Shown here in pieces: positions 41,066-52,166 of a stretch of 64,000 nt of DNA. Below the pieces are notes generated by a model, which did not search any database, was not told where the DNA came from, and saw only the letters and a program-made list of their open reading frames with translations. The stretch covers positions 6,634,001 to 6,698,000 of the forward strand of contig JBHGNT010000012.1 in assembly GCA_043228905.1 (NCBI GenBank), in the 5' to 3' direction. Position 1 is the first letter of the stretch. Every line of letters begins with the position of its first letter. Both the position numbers and the translations under genes were made by a program. This DNA is from Azolla caroliniana (Eukaryota > Polypodiophyta).

Positions 41066-41593
41066 GTTCCTCTACAACTCAACTTGAGGTCGAAGCGTAG
41101 TGTCAGTCTCCATGGCAGCTGGTCCTTCCATCCGGCTCCTTCTGGCGTCACTCTGCCTTACTCGCACTCCTCGTCCGGTTCGGTCCTGTTTGCCGCGACC
41201 CTTTTGATTCTGCGCAGCTCGACCTCCTCGGTCAGCTTGTCTGCTATACAGGCCCAATTCAGCTCCCTCACTGCTGTGATTTTGGCACTTGCCGATTCAC
41301 CGATTCCCTCGTGTCGGTGTCGACTTTCGCTGCCTTCTCGTCCTCTTGGCCTTGAATTGATCCGATTCTTCCGAATCCATCGGTTGAACTGAATCATCTA
41401 TCTCCGATTCGTTCCAGCTCTTGTCCGAATAGGTCGCTCCCGATTCGTCTTCCGATTCCAGGCCCTTCACTACATAGGACCATGTCCGGGTCTTGGCCTT
41501 CTTCTTCCGGTCGGCTTTGTCCTTCTTGATTCTGCCGTCATTGCCGCTTGTTTCGACTTGTTCGGATGTTTCAACTTCCTTTGTCAACTCGGC
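41066..41593 (-). pseudogene. C3 charged C-terminal extension of Pol
   Basis: Downstream of RNase H the reading continues on the minus strand as VETSEQVETSGNDGRIKKDK, DRKKKAKTRTW, ESEDESGATYSDKSWNESEI and AKRTRRQRKSTPTRGNR. It is acidic, then strongly basic. Equivalent tails follow RNase H in C1 (44465-45060) and C2 (58680-59015). Function unknown. Confidence 0.6.
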
Positions 41594-43053
41594 TCATTCC
41601 TTCGTCTTGTCTCTCCCTTTGTCGGTTCTTCCCTCACCGGCGCAATCGACAACTTCTTTGCCTTTCCCCATTCTCCCCTTGAGGTGTGGCACGTCGAGAT
41701 GTTGAACACCAAGCATCTCGGTGAAGTGCTGCAACTTGTCCGACCCGAGCAGTTTGGTGAAGATGTCGGCAACTTGCCGATCCGTATGAACATACCGAAG
41801 TTCGACTTCACCGCTCAGGATATGCTCATGCATGAAGTGGTAGTGCACTTCTATGTTCTTTGTGTGAGCATGGAATACGGGGTTCTTGGTGAGCTGCATG
41901 CTGCTTATGTTGTGGCAGTAGATCAGGATCGGGGTCGGCACCTCGATCCATAGGTCTTGTAGCAGTTCACGAAGCCAAATGGCCTCACAGGTGGCAACGA
42001 TAGCGCCTTGGTATTTAACCTCAATGCTCGAAAGGGCCACCGTTGGCTGCTTTTTGCTACTCCATGCAACAACCGCACTACCAAGGGAAAACATATAGCC
42101 GGAGGTGGATCGGGGATCCGATGCATTGCCGGCCTAGTCGACATCGGTGTAGCCGGACTAACTCTTCGGTTGTACGATGTCGGTATAACAGTCCCCGGTC
42201 CTTCGTGCCGCCCACATATCGCAAAATTCGATGCACGCACTGAAGGTGTTCCACGGTCGGCTTCTGCATGAATCGGCTGATCACTCCGACCAGATAACTG
42301 ATGTCGGGTCGGGTTATTGTCAAATATATAAGGCTTCCGACGATTTGTCGGAACCACTTCTCATCGCAGGTTGGTCCGGAGTCGGGACAAAGCTTCTGGT
42401 TCCGGTCTAGGGCGTGGAGATTGGTTGGCATTTTGTCATGCCGAACTTGTACAACATATTCAACACATAGTGTCTTTGTGAGAGCAATATGCCGTCGGGG
42501 GTTCGGATCACCTCCATCCCAAGGAATAGTGAAGGTCCCCCAGGTCCTTCATCTCAAATGCGTCCAATAGCTAGGACTTGACTCGGCTGATTTCATCGAG
42601 TCTGGGTCCGGTGATGACTAGATCATCAACATACAGCAAGATGCAAACCTGACCGTCCAGACCTTGCCGGATGAACAACGAAGAGTCGGACTTGGAGGCC
42701 GCAAACCTCATCTTACGCAACCGGTGCGTGATCTTCGCATTCCAAGCTCGGGGGGCTTCCTTCAGGCCATAATGTGACTTCTTCAGCTGGCATACCGACG
42801 ACTTGTTCATCTCCGACTGGAAACTGGGGGTTGGGTCATAAAGACGTCTTCTTCAAGAATGCCTTGAAGAAATGCATCTGGAGTGAACCGCCAACATCAC
42901 ACGAACCGCCAACACCACACGAACCGTCGTCATCTTCGCTACTGGAGTGAAGGTCTCGTTGTAGTCGATTCCGTGGGTCTGCGCGTATCCCTTCGCGACT
43001 AACCGTCAATATTGTAGTTTACCTTGTACACCCACTTACATCCGATTGGTTTA
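41594..43053 (-). pseudogene. C3 reverse transcriptase and RNase H
   Basis: RT on the minus strand from 43053: [16 protein letters not shown], damaged VAKGYAQ and ETFTPVAKM text, KKSHYGLKEAPRAWNAKITH, VCILLYVDDLVITG (YVDD near 42620), LSQRHYVLNMLYKF. After several stops RNase H reads GYMFSLGSAVVAWSSKKQPT, CEAIWLRELLQDLWIEVPTP, QLTKNPVFHAHTKNIEVHYH and TDRQVADIFTKLL. More than five stops or shifts are present. Confidence 0.83.
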
Positions 43054-43389
43054 TGTTGAGATACAAGCTCAACATTGGCCGGATCGGATGTGCAAGCCGA
43101 GAACCGGATCGGTTGGGATCAATCGGTTAGGCCGGACCAGTGCGTAAATAGGTGCGTAAACCGGTGCGCAGACTAGTATGCAACGAGAAGCCGTAGCGGT
43201 GCGTAAACCGCGAGGCCGTTGGAAAGATATTCCGCATAGGAATATATTTTTAGGAGTTAGTGTAGAGCTCAGTTATGAGCATTGAAGTACGTGTCAGTAC
43301 TTCTGTCAGTCTGTATGGACTTGTATAAAAGTGCTCACTGAGCACATTCTATGTAGAGATTGAGTATTATTTTGAATTGAGTTTCTGTG

Positions 43390-43427
<38 letters not shown>

Positions 43428-43527
43428 CTCTGTCTCTCCCGCGTACTGTGTATATTCAAGCTCTTCATTAAACTTGCGTATTTTCTGTATTCGGTTTTCT
43501 ACTTGCTTCCACACGTTATTCTTTACA
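43054..43527 (+). repeat. 5' LTR of C2
   Basis: 474 bp, TGTTGAGATACAAGCTCAAC...CTTTACA. A (CT)n tract lies near 43395-43425. It is longer than the 3' LTR (384 bp) chiefly by a block of GTGCGTAAACCGG-type words near 43140-43205 and by the CT tract. Confidence 0.9.
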
Positions 43528-43539
43528 TGGTATCAGAGC
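43528..43539 (+). promoter_or_regulatory. Initiator tRNA-Met primer site of C2
   Basis: TGGTATCAGAGC immediately after the LTR. Confidence 0.93.
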
Positions 43540-43629
43540 GCGAGGGTTGAGAACCTTTGCAGCTGACAAAGCTTGGAAAACCAATCAAGAAGAACAAGTA
43601 AAACCAATCAAGAAGAACAAGTAAAACCA

Positions 43630-44123
43630 ATGGATAGAGGCATGGCTAGCTCACTTCCGATAGAGAAGCTCGATAGAAACAACTACGCGTCTTGGTCCTA
43701 CAAGATGCACCAGTACCTGCTCGGGCACGGCTACTGGAGCTATGTCGATGGAGCAAATGACACAACACCCGAATCGACACACAGAGATTTCCCGGCATGG
43801 GAACAGTTGGCGAGTAGAGTACTATACTGCTTTGCATCTTGTGTGGACGAACAGATTCTAAGCTACATTCGGGATGCAAAAACGCCGAAAGATGCTTGGG
43901 GAAATCTGTAAAAGATTTTCGCCACAAGCACTATAGCCAGGAAGCTTCAACTCCGACAGGAGCTGAGCAACCTACGACAACGAGACTTGTCAGTGGCTGA
44001 TTACACTTCGAAGATCAAAGAGATATGCGATTCCTTAGCCTCTATCGATGTGAACGTCGAGGAAAGTGAGATGGTGCAGATTTGTCTCGGGGGACTAGCG
44101 TCAAAGTTTGGAGCATTCCGAAC
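43630..44123 (+). pseudogene. C2 gag, first part
   Basis: ATG 43630 (MDRGMASSLPIEKLDRNNYA). Copia gag: SWSYKMHQYLLGHGYWSYVD, PAWEQLASRVLYCFASCVDE, then a TAA near 43909 where GGAAATCTG-AAA-AAG would continue, ATSTIARKLQLRQELSNLRQ, DYTSKIKEICDSLASIDV and GGLASKFGAFRT. C1 is inserted within this last codon run; gag resumes at 54669. Confidence 0.85.
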
Positions 44124-44537
44124 TGTAAACGATTACTTGCGGAAGCGTTAGAAAATAGAGAAGGTAGGGAATATATAGAGTACACGGGAGAGACAGAGAG
44201 AGCAGAACTTCAAGTCTATATTCAAAAACGATAAAAACACTCTGTACATACAACTATGCTCAGTAGCATTATTTATACAAGTCCTCGTGGGACTGACAGA
44301 AGTACCGCGTACTTCAATGCTCACACGAGCATCTGACACTTACTACGAGACTATAATTGCCTAGTAGTCTACACTAGTACTAGGCTTCCGGTTACTAATT
44401 GGATCCGGCAAACCGGCTCCCCAGCTCATCGGCTTTGTTGCTTGCCGGCTCGGTTGCTCACAGCTTACCGATCCGTCTCGCTTGCCGACTCAGGCTTATT
44501 CAGCCGATCCGGCTCCAGTTGAGCTTGCCGCTCAACA
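44124..44537 (-). repeat. 3' LTR of C1
   Basis: 414 bp, TGTAAACGATTAC...GCTCAACA on plus, followed by CTCCCCCGCAAGC, the complement of a polypurine tract. Confidence 0.9.
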
Positions 44538-45060
44538 CTCCCCCGCAAGCTCAACTTGAGGTTGGATCTTAGTGTCTGTCGGTTCTTCCAACTGACTTCT
44601 CCTAGCGTCGCTTTGCCTTGTTCGCGCTCCTCGTCCGGTCCGGTCCTGTTTGCCATGACCCTTCTGGTTCTGCGCGCCTCAACCTTCTTGGTCGGCATGT
44701 CTGCTCAATAGGCCCCTCTCAGCTCCTTTGCTGCTATGACTCCGGCGCTTGCCGATCCGTCGGTTCCTCCGCGATTGCATCGACTTTCGTTGCATCCGTG
44801 TCTGCTTGGCCATGAATTGATCCGGTTCTTCCGAATTTGTCTTTTGAACCGAATCGATTGTCTTCGATTCGTTCCAGCTCTTGTCCGAATCGGTTGCTCC
44901 CGATTCGTCTTCTGGTTCCAAGCCCTTCACCACATCAGACCATGTCCGGGTCTTGGCCTTCTTCCTTTAGTCGGCTCTGTCCTTCTTGACTCTGCCGCCT
45001 TCTTTTCTTCCCTCACCGGCGCAATCTCTTTGCCTTTGCCCGTTCCGGTGTCTTTGCTTG
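44538..45060 (-). pseudogene. C1 charged C-terminal extension of Pol
   Basis: After RNase H the minus strand reads DTGTGKGKEIAPVREEKKAA and, past a stop, EPEDESGATDSDKSWNESKT, AKQTRMQRKSMQSRRNRRIG. Same acidic-then-basic layout as the C3 and C2 tails. Function unknown. Confidence 0.6.
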
Positions 45061-46592
45061 TTCTCCCCCTCAAGTGTGGCACGTCGAGATGCCGAACGCC
45101 AAGCATTTCGGTGAAGTGCTGCAACTTGTCCGATCCGAGTGGCTTGGTGAAGATGTCGGCTACTTGCTGATCCGTGTGAACATACCGTCGTTCAACTTCA
45201 CCGCTCACGACCCGATCACGCACAAAGTGATAATGCACTTCTATATGCTTTGTGCGAGCATGGAACACAAGGTTCTTGGTGAGTTGCATGCTACTTATGT
45301 TGTCGCAGTAGACCAGAATCGGGGTCGGTACCTCGATCCGTAAGTCTTGCAGCCGTCGCCGAAGCCAGATGGCTTCACAGGTGGCAATGGTAGCGCCCCG
45401 ATACTCAGCCTCAGTGTTTGACAGAGCAACTGTTGGCTGCTTTTTGCTGCTCCATGCAACAACCACGCTACCTAGGGAAAACATGTAACCGGAGGTTGAT
45501 CGGCGATCTGATGCATCACCGGCCCAGTCGGCATTTGTGTAACCGACCAGCTCTTTGGGTATACCGTGCCGGTATAACAGACCCCAGTCCTTTACATATC
45601 GCAGTATCCACTGCGCACACTGAAGGTGCTCCACGGTCGGCTTCTGCATGAATTGACTTATCATTCCGAGCGGATAACTGATGTCGGGTCGTGTGATAGT
45701 CAAGTAAATAAGGCTTTCGACGATTTGTCGGAACCGTTTCTCATTGCAGTCCGGTCCGGAGTTGGGACGAAGCTTCTAGTTCCGGTCCAAGGGTGTGGAG
45801 ACAGGTCGACATTCTGTCATGCTGAACTTGTACAACATATTCAAGACGTAATGTCGTTGTGAGAGTAATATGCCGTCGGGGGTTCGGATCACCTCGATCC
45901 CTAGAAAACAATGAAGTTCCCCCTGGTCCTTCATCTCAAATGCATCCGACAACAGGGACTTGACGCGGGTGATTTCTGGAACACCCGGTCCGGTGATGCC
46001 TAGATCATCAACATACAGCAGGATACATACCGGACTAGCTGAGCCTTGCCGGATGAACAATGAAGAGTCCGACTTGGAGGCCACAAACCCCATCTTACGC
46101 AACCGGTGCGTGATCTTCGCATTCCAAGCTCGAGGGGCTTGCTTCAGGCCGTACAACGACTTCTTCAGCCGGCATACCGCCGACTTGTTCATCTCCGATT
46201 CAAAGCCGGGGGACTGAGTCATAAAGAATTCTTCTTCAAGATCACCCTGAAGAAACAGATTCTTCACATCCATCTGGTGAAAATTCGGCTTACATCCGAA
46301 ATACAACTCGTGAGCTGACACCTTGTCACCGATCCGGTTCTGGATGTAGACAGCTGTTCGGACTGCCTCTGCCCAATAGAATTTGGGAATGCTCTTCTCC
46401 TCCAGCATTTCCCTTGCCGCATCAATAAGTGACCGGTTCTTCCTTTCGGCAACAACGTTCTGTTGCGGTGTGTATCTGCAGCTGAACTCTCGCCAAATTC
46501 CCTTTTGCTACAGATAACTGTTGAATTGGCCGGAAAAGTACTCTTTTCCGCCATCCGACCGCAGGCATTTGATCTTCCTCTCCGATTCCCGT
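45061..46592 (-). pseudogene. C1 integrase tail fused to RT, and RNase H
   Basis: From the G1a joint: NVVAERKNRSLIDAAREMLE, KFYWAEAVRTAVYIQNRIGD, VSAHELYFGCKPNF and then directly HQMDVKNLFLQGDLEEEFF, which is RT. The linker and RT start are deleted. RT continues LKKSLYGLKQAPRAWNAKIT, VCILLYVDDLGITG (YVDD near 46010), LSQRHYVLNMLYKF. RNase H: GYMFSLGSVVVAWSSKKQPT, ALSNTEAEYRGATIATCEAI, TDQQVADIFTKPLGSDKLQH. A stop near 45776 and another near 45703 break the frame. Confidence 0.87.
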
Positions 46593-46596
46593 TGTC

Positions 46597-46663
46597 ATGA
46601 TATGGCAAGACTCGAACCCATGACCTTAGGTTATATGGGTCGAGCTCTTGACCATTATATCAT
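46597..46663 (-). other. Antisense tRNA-like sequence in G1a LTR
   Basis: On the minus strand a 67-base stretch is bounded by ATGATAT and ATATCAT, which pair as a perfect 7-bp acceptor-like stem. Inside are AATGGTCAAGAGC (box A-like) and GGGTTCGAGTC (box B-like). T-stem and anticodon stem are poor. It is repeated in the 3' LTR at 51828-51894 and, more diverged, in G1b at about 3772-3838. Confidence 0.6.
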
Positions 46664-46776
46664 CTATTGTAATACATAAGATATTATTTTCATTTACATT
46701 TTGTTATAGGAAATCAATGTATATTCCAGATTTCTCTGGAACATTCTAGAAGCTTCAGGATTACTCCTGAGAACAC

Positions 46777-46821
46777 TATAAAAGAGGGCACTAGGCATTA
46801 TGTTGAACCAAATTGGTTCAA
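46777..46821 (+). promoter_or_regulatory. G1a core promoter and self-primer
   Basis: TATAAAAG at 46777 places the transcript start near 46807-46810. The RNA would begin about AAATTGGTTCAA (46810-46821), the exact complement of the 12 bases at 47055-47066. Confidence 0.78.
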
Positions 46822-46901
46822 CGCCAGTCTTTAGCCTCATAGCCCTTTTGTACTTACTCTTCTTATAATATATAATATGTTATCATCATCTCTCGTCCTC
46901 G

Positions 46902-46939
<38 letters not shown>

Positions 46940-47054
46940 TTCTCTTCCTCTCTTGGGAGTCTTACGCAGTCCCGTCCCCTTAGTTCTAATAGTACTTCCC
47001 TTCTCTCTCTGTTTAGTACTAATCCTATCTCTATTTAGTACTATTCCTGACAGT

Positions 47055-47066
47055 TTGAACCAATTT
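47055..47066 (+). promoter_or_regulatory. Self-priming site of G1a
   Basis: TTGAACCAATTT, two bases after the 5' LTR. There is no TGG start and no tRNA 3'-end match, but pairing with the predicted mRNA 5' end is complete. Confidence 0.78.
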
Positions 47067-47121
47067 CCTTCTGTCTCTCTCCCTTCATACTAATCTCTTA
47101 TTTCTCTTTTCTTTTCATCCC

Positions 47122-48273
47122 ATGGCCACAGTTAGCGCTCAGGAATATCAATCTGTTTTCTCGGAGTTTCAATGTCTAAAAGAGAAGTTCCTTGCTTTGG
47201 AACAAGAAAATCAATGGTTGCTGGGGGATCTTCAACAAATCTCCTTAGAAAAGCAGCAAACGCAACAACAACATGGGAAACTTGCATTATGCATGCAAGA
47301 ACTCGAAGCAACCATCGTAGCGATGCAACAACAAGGCCCCGGAACACAAGGGATTCATAAGGAACCCAAGATTGGCCTTCCCACGAAGTTCGATGGAACA
47401 CGATCACAGTTTTGAGGGTTCCTTAATCAGGTACGATTAGTTATTCAAATGCATCCTTCCCGATATCCTACCGATGCATCACGAGTGGGTTTATTAGGGA
47501 CGCTGTTAAGTGGCTCAACGTTGGCATGGTTCGCTCCACTGTTGGAAAAGGAGTCTCCATTACTCAACAACTTTGAAGATTTTATAGGTGAGTTTAAAGC
47601 ATGCTTTGGGGATACTGACAGCATAAGGACTGCAATCAACAAAATCCGGCGATTACGCCAAGGAGACCGTCCAGACTCTGCATATGCTGCAGATTTCCGT
47701 CTACTTGCCGCTGACATCCCTTGGGATGATCAAGCGCTGATGGAGCAATTTCGTTATGGTTTACGCAACGATGTCAAGGATTTACTCTTGACTTTCCCTG
47801 AAGAGCCAAAGTCCTTAATAGAAGCAATCAGTCGCGCGGTAAGATGTGATAACCGCCTCTTTGAGCGACGTTTGGAACGATAGCTATAGATGCCGAGGGC
47901 AAGATCAGAGCCCACCTACGCCTCAATGGTAGCAAAACCTTTACCTAGGGAGTACTATAATACGCCTCTAGTGAATACTCCGACTCCGATGGAGATCGAC
48001 ACTACACGTCGTCGAGGACCATTATCTGAAGAAGAAAAGCAGCGACGCCGAACAAATCGACTATGTCTCTACTGCGGTGGACCAGGACACATTGCAATCA
48101 ATTGTCCCCATAGGCCAAGAAGACAGGTAAACCAAATAGTTGTTAGTTCTAATTGTACTAAACCCGAGCCTATTACAGTAGGGATATCTGATAGTACTAA
48201 TAGTACTAATAGCCTAGATCTAGCGAACAAATTTGATGTCCTTAGTCAGTTAGAAGAAGAGTTAAACGACTAA
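47122..48273 (+). pseudogene. G1a gag
   Basis: ATG 47122 (MATVSAQEYQSVFSEFQCLK). The first 90 codons are Gln/Glu-rich and probably a coiled coil. A TGA near 47413 (SQF-stop-GFLNQ) interrupts; G1b has arginine there. Capsid: VGLLGTLLSGSTLAWFAPLL, FGDTDSIRTAINKIRRLRQG, IPWDDQALMEQFRYGLRNDV. Two TAGs near 47881-47889 replace Gln codons seen in G1b. Zinc knuckle [14 protein letters not shown] near 48064-48105. It ends ...LEEELND at TAA 48271, a stop shared with G1b and therefore probably the true gag end. Confidence 0.87.
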
Positions 48274-49640
48274 GTCCAGCCAAAATAGGAGCCGTTTGGT
48301 TGGACAGCCCTAGATATGTGCAATCCATTAGTGGTTCCATTCCCTCTAAGCATGTTACCAATGTGTTCGTAGCCCAAGTAACAGTTAGTACTAAAAGTAC
48401 CCCTCCAGTACACGTCTTAACACTTCTAGACTCCGGAGCTAATTCTTGCTTTATGGATAGGAATTTTGCCCAAGCTCATCAAATATCTCTTAGAAAACTT
48501 CCGTGTCCAGCCTCTGTAGTCGTCATTGATGGTCGTCCCATTGCTTCTGGAAATATCATAGAAGAGTCAGAACCCGTTAATATTGTCCTAGATAACTTAG
48601 CATGTGTAGTATCATTTAACATTATTAGTATCCCAGAACATCCCATCATTTTGGGATTACCATGGTTCGAGTTACATAACCCAGACATAGATTGGAGAAC
48701 AAGAGAAATCCAGTGTCGACAAGCCCGAGGATCTACTCAGAAGATTGCCACCATTTCACTACATCAGTTGCGGGAAGAAGGACGCAAGGAAGAAATGTTT
48801 CTCTTCGCAATATCACTAAAACCCTCTGACACCATTAAAGAGGAGTCCACCGTTCAGCTTCCAAAGAAGTATCATCATTATGCCGATGTATTCGATAAAG
48901 TACGAGCCAATACACTTCCTCACCATCGACCATATGATTGCCCCATCGATTTACAACCGGGGAAAGAGCCACCTGGGGACCGATCTACAATTTGTCACCA
49001 ACCGAGCTAGAAGTCCTTCGAGCCTATATAGAGGAGAACTTGGAGAATGGATTCATTTGACATTCGAAATCTCCAGCTGGCGCACCCATTTTCTTCGTCA
49101 AGAAAAAGGATGGCTCACTTCGTCTGGTGGTAGACTACCGTTGCTTGAATAAAGTTACAATCCGCAATAGGTATGCACTTCCCCTTATCTCAAGTCTTTT
49201 AGAATGGATCAATGGTGCCCGGTTCTTCACAAAGATCGACTTACGAGGGGCCTATAACCTCGTACGGATCCGACCAGGAGATGAATGGAAGACCGCATTC
49301 CGCACTAGATATGGGCACTTCGAGTATACGGTCATGCCGTTCGGCCTCACTAATGCGACAACCGTCTTCCAGCACATGGCAAATGATATATTCCGAGATC
49401 TCTTGGATGTGTGTCTGATCATCTACTTGGATGATCTACTGGTTTATTCAAAGATCAAAGAAGAGCATGATTCTCATGTATTGTTAGTACTAAAACGACT
49501 TCGAGAACATGGTCTTTACGCAAAGCTAGAAAAATGTAGTTTTGGGTGCAACCAGGTGGAATTTCTCGGCTACGTCATTTCCTCAGAAGGCATCTCCATG
49601 GACCCAGCTAAGGTCAAGACGGTGGTAGAATGGTAGGCTC
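48246..49640 (+). pseudogene. G1a pol, protease and reverse transcriptase
   Basis: Pol opens in the -1 frame at 48246 and reads [20 protein letters not shown] after the slip. Protease TLLDSGANSCFMD near 48420-48460, intact. A one-base deletion near 48970 shifts the frame at KEPPGD (G1b has [11 protein letters not shown]). [74 protein letters not shown] (YLDD near 49425), [20 protein letters not shown]. It ends at TAG 49636 where TGG-CAG would be expected. Confidence 0.9.
48261..48305 (+). promoter_or_regulatory. gag/pol -1 frameshift signal of G1a
   Basis: Heptamer G_TTA_AAC (48261-48267) in the gag frame, six-base spacer containing the gag stop, then GTCCAGCC (48274-48281) pairing with GGTTGGAC (48298-48305): eight pairs including one G-U, 16-base loop. 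GTTAAAC is a known slippery heptamer (equine arteritis virus). A slip by -1 joins gag EELN to pol RLSPAKIG. Confidence 0.72.
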
Positions 49641-49648
49641 TACGCTCG

Positions 49649-50416
49649 GTGCGGGATGTGCAATGCTTTTTAGGGTTTGCCAATTTTTACCGGAAGTTTA
49701 TACAAGATTACTCAAAGCTCGTTCTGCCTCTCACGCAGCTTACCAGGAAGGGACAATCGTTCGTTTGGTCTGAAGAAGCAAATATGGCTTTCGAGAGTCT
49801 TAAAAAGGCATTTACATCGGCTCCAATTCTAGCTCATGTCGATCCGGAGCTACCATTCATTATCGAAGCTGACGCATCGGATTTCGCATTGGGGAGCATT
49901 CTGTCACAACAGGGGAATGATGAGAAGCTAGATCCTGTGGCTTTTCACTCACGCAAGTTTGACGCCGCCGAAATCAATTATGAAATTCATGATAAGGAGC
50001 TATTGGCAATAGTGGACTCGTTTATGCAATGGAGGCATTTTTTAGAGGGGTCCTCTCATCAAGTCACCGTATTCAGTGATCATAAAAACCTTGCCTACTT
50101 TCAGGATGCTCGAGTGTTAAATCGACGTCAAGCTCGGTGGGCCCACTTCCTCACGCGTTTCAACTTCAAAATTACATATCGTCCGGGGAAGCACCAAGGG
50201 AAGGCAGATGCATTATCACGACGTTCGTATCTAACACCGCATCCCGGCGAGCCGGCTTTTGATAACCAAAAGCAAGTAATCTTGGGACCGGCACGACTGC
50301 AAGCAACACAGGTTTTTGGCATGCCCATGGATTCCCACGTTATCAATATCATACGTGCGGACCTGAAGACAGATGCTTTCGCCCAAGCTATACTAGCACA
50401 GATTGATCCCTCTTGA
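49649..50416 (+). pseudogene. G1a RT thumb and RNase H
   Basis: 255 codons: DVQCFLGFANFYRKFIQDYS, LTQLTRKGQSFVWSEEANMA, FIIEADASDFALGSILSQQG, FHSRKFDAAEINYEIHDKEL, DHKNLAYFQDARVLNRRQAR and YRPGKHQGKADALSRRSYL. The catalytic residues (D of EADAS, E of DKEL, D of SDHKN, D of KADALS) are present. It ends at TGA 50414. Confidence 0.9.
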
Positions 50417-51831
50417 GCGTCGTGTTCACAGTCACAACCACCAGGTACAGACTATCGGCAATTCAAATACCGTGATGGATTACTCTTCTTTAAAGAACTT
50501 TTGTATGTTCCTAATGGTTCTTGCCGCCTTCGAGTAGTACAAAATTGTCATGACACATATACAGCTGGGCATTTTGGTAGTACTAAAACATTAGATTTAG
50601 TACAACGATCATTCTGGTGGCCCCATATGCGACAATTTGTCGAAGATTTTGTTCGGACTTGTGATACATGCTGCAGAGCGAAAATGCCGAGGCATCATCC
50701 CTATGGTTTATTAGAGCCATTACCAATTCCAAGCAAGCCATGGCAATCCATTGCTCTCGACTTCATCATAGATCTTCCAGTCTCTAAGGGGTTGAATGCG
50801 ATTCTAACAGTGGTAGATCGATATACGAAGATGGCTCATTTCTTGCCATGTACTAAGGAAATCTCAAGTGAAGACACCGCCGAAATTGTCATGCGTGAAG
50901 TATGTCGGCATCATGGACTCCCCAATAGTATCGTCAGCGATCGTGGACCCCAGTTCGTGTCAAAAATCTGGAAGCACCTTTTTTAAATGCTCAAGGTCAC
51001 TTGTAACCTCTCCTCTGGCTACCACCCACAAACCGACGGCCAAGCCGAACGAACAAATCAAACGCTATCATTAGGATAACTGGGTAGATATTCTCCACTT
51101 CGCCGAATTTGCCTATAATAACTCTATCCACGCATCGACTAAAGTTTCGCCATTTTATGCTTATACGGATGGGATGTCACCCTCGATGGAGTGTACTTGA
51201 AACCCCAGAGGTGTCCATAAATCCTTGCGTGGAGGATCGTTTGGAGCAGTTACGCAAGATACAAGCATATTTATGTACTCATCTCCAGCAAGCTCAACAA
51301 ACACACAAGGTCTACGCGAATCGTCATCGACTTCCATCTAGTTTTAACATTGGAGATCGGGTGTGGCTGCTACGACGACACATCAAGACTACTCGCCCAT
51401 GTGAGAAGTTGGATTATCGGCGATTAGGTCCTTTCCGTATTATCGGGAAGATTAATGATGTCGCTTTTCGTCTTGATCTACCTCCTCAACTTCGGATACA
51501 TCCGGTGTTTCATAGTTCTCTCCTTGAACCCTATCATGAGAGCACCATCCCAGGGCGTATTATACAACCTCCATCCCCGATCGAGCTTGAAGATGGACCG
51601 GAGTACGAGGTTGCCGCCATCCTTGATTCCAAGATTGTTCGCAACAAGCTCTACTATCTAGTTGATTGGCTAGGCTATAGTCCCAACGAACGTACTTGGG
51701 AACCGATCGAGAATGTGACCAATGCTCGTGCGCTTCTTGAAGACTTCCATCAGCAATATCCACACAAACCGGGTCCTCCATCCAAAACGACTCGTGACAC
51801 TTGTCGTTTTAAAGGGGGGATAGTGTCATGA
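50417..51831 (+). pseudogene. G1a integrase and chromodomain
   Basis: Finger NCHDTYTAGHFGSTKTLDLV...CDTCCRAK, core ALDFIIDLPVSKGLNAILTV, SIVSDRGPQFVSK, stop at 50983, then [18 protein letters not shown] with a deletion just after the Glu block (the part reading EQYLRCFLSYHQGDW in G1b is lost). Resumed in another frame: WLLRRHIKTTRPCEKLDYRR, LGPFRIIGKINDVAFRLDLP (GPY/F) and chromodomain YEVAAILDSKIV...YYLVDWLGYSPNERTWEPIE. The stop at 51829 is inside the 3' LTR; the polypurine tract AAAGGGGGGATAG at 51811-51823 is coding. Confidence 0.9.
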
Positions 51832-52135
51832 TATGGCAAGACTCGAACCCATGACCTTAGGTTATATGGGTCGAGCTCTTGACCATTATATCATCTATTG
51901 TAATATGTAGGATATTATTTTCATTTACATTTTGTTATAGGAAATCAATGTATATTCCAGATTTCTCTGGAACATTCTAGAAGCTTCAGGATTACTCCTG
52001 AGAACACTATAAAAGAGGGCACTAGGCATTATGTTGAACCAAATTGGTTCAACGCCAGTCTTTAGCCTCATAGCCCTTTTGTACTTACTCTTCTTATAAT
52101 ATATAATCTGTTATCATCATCTCTCGTCCTCGCTA

Positions 52136-52166
<31 letters not shown>

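Larger units (their letters stand above)
46593..47052 (+). repeat. 5' LTR of G1a
   Basis: TGTCATGATATGGCAAG...CCTGACA. TATAAAAG is at 46777-46784. A perfect 10-bp inverted repeat with one-base loop (GTTGAACCAA / TTGGTTCAAC) at 46802-46822 lies over the predicted transcript start. A (CT)n tract lies near 46905-46935, and repeated TTAGTACTA words sit near the end. Confidence 0.93.

Noticed and set aside
46905-46935. (CT)n microsatellites as separate features
   Set aside because: They are parts of the G1, C2 and C4 LTRs and vary in length between LTR pairs; described there.
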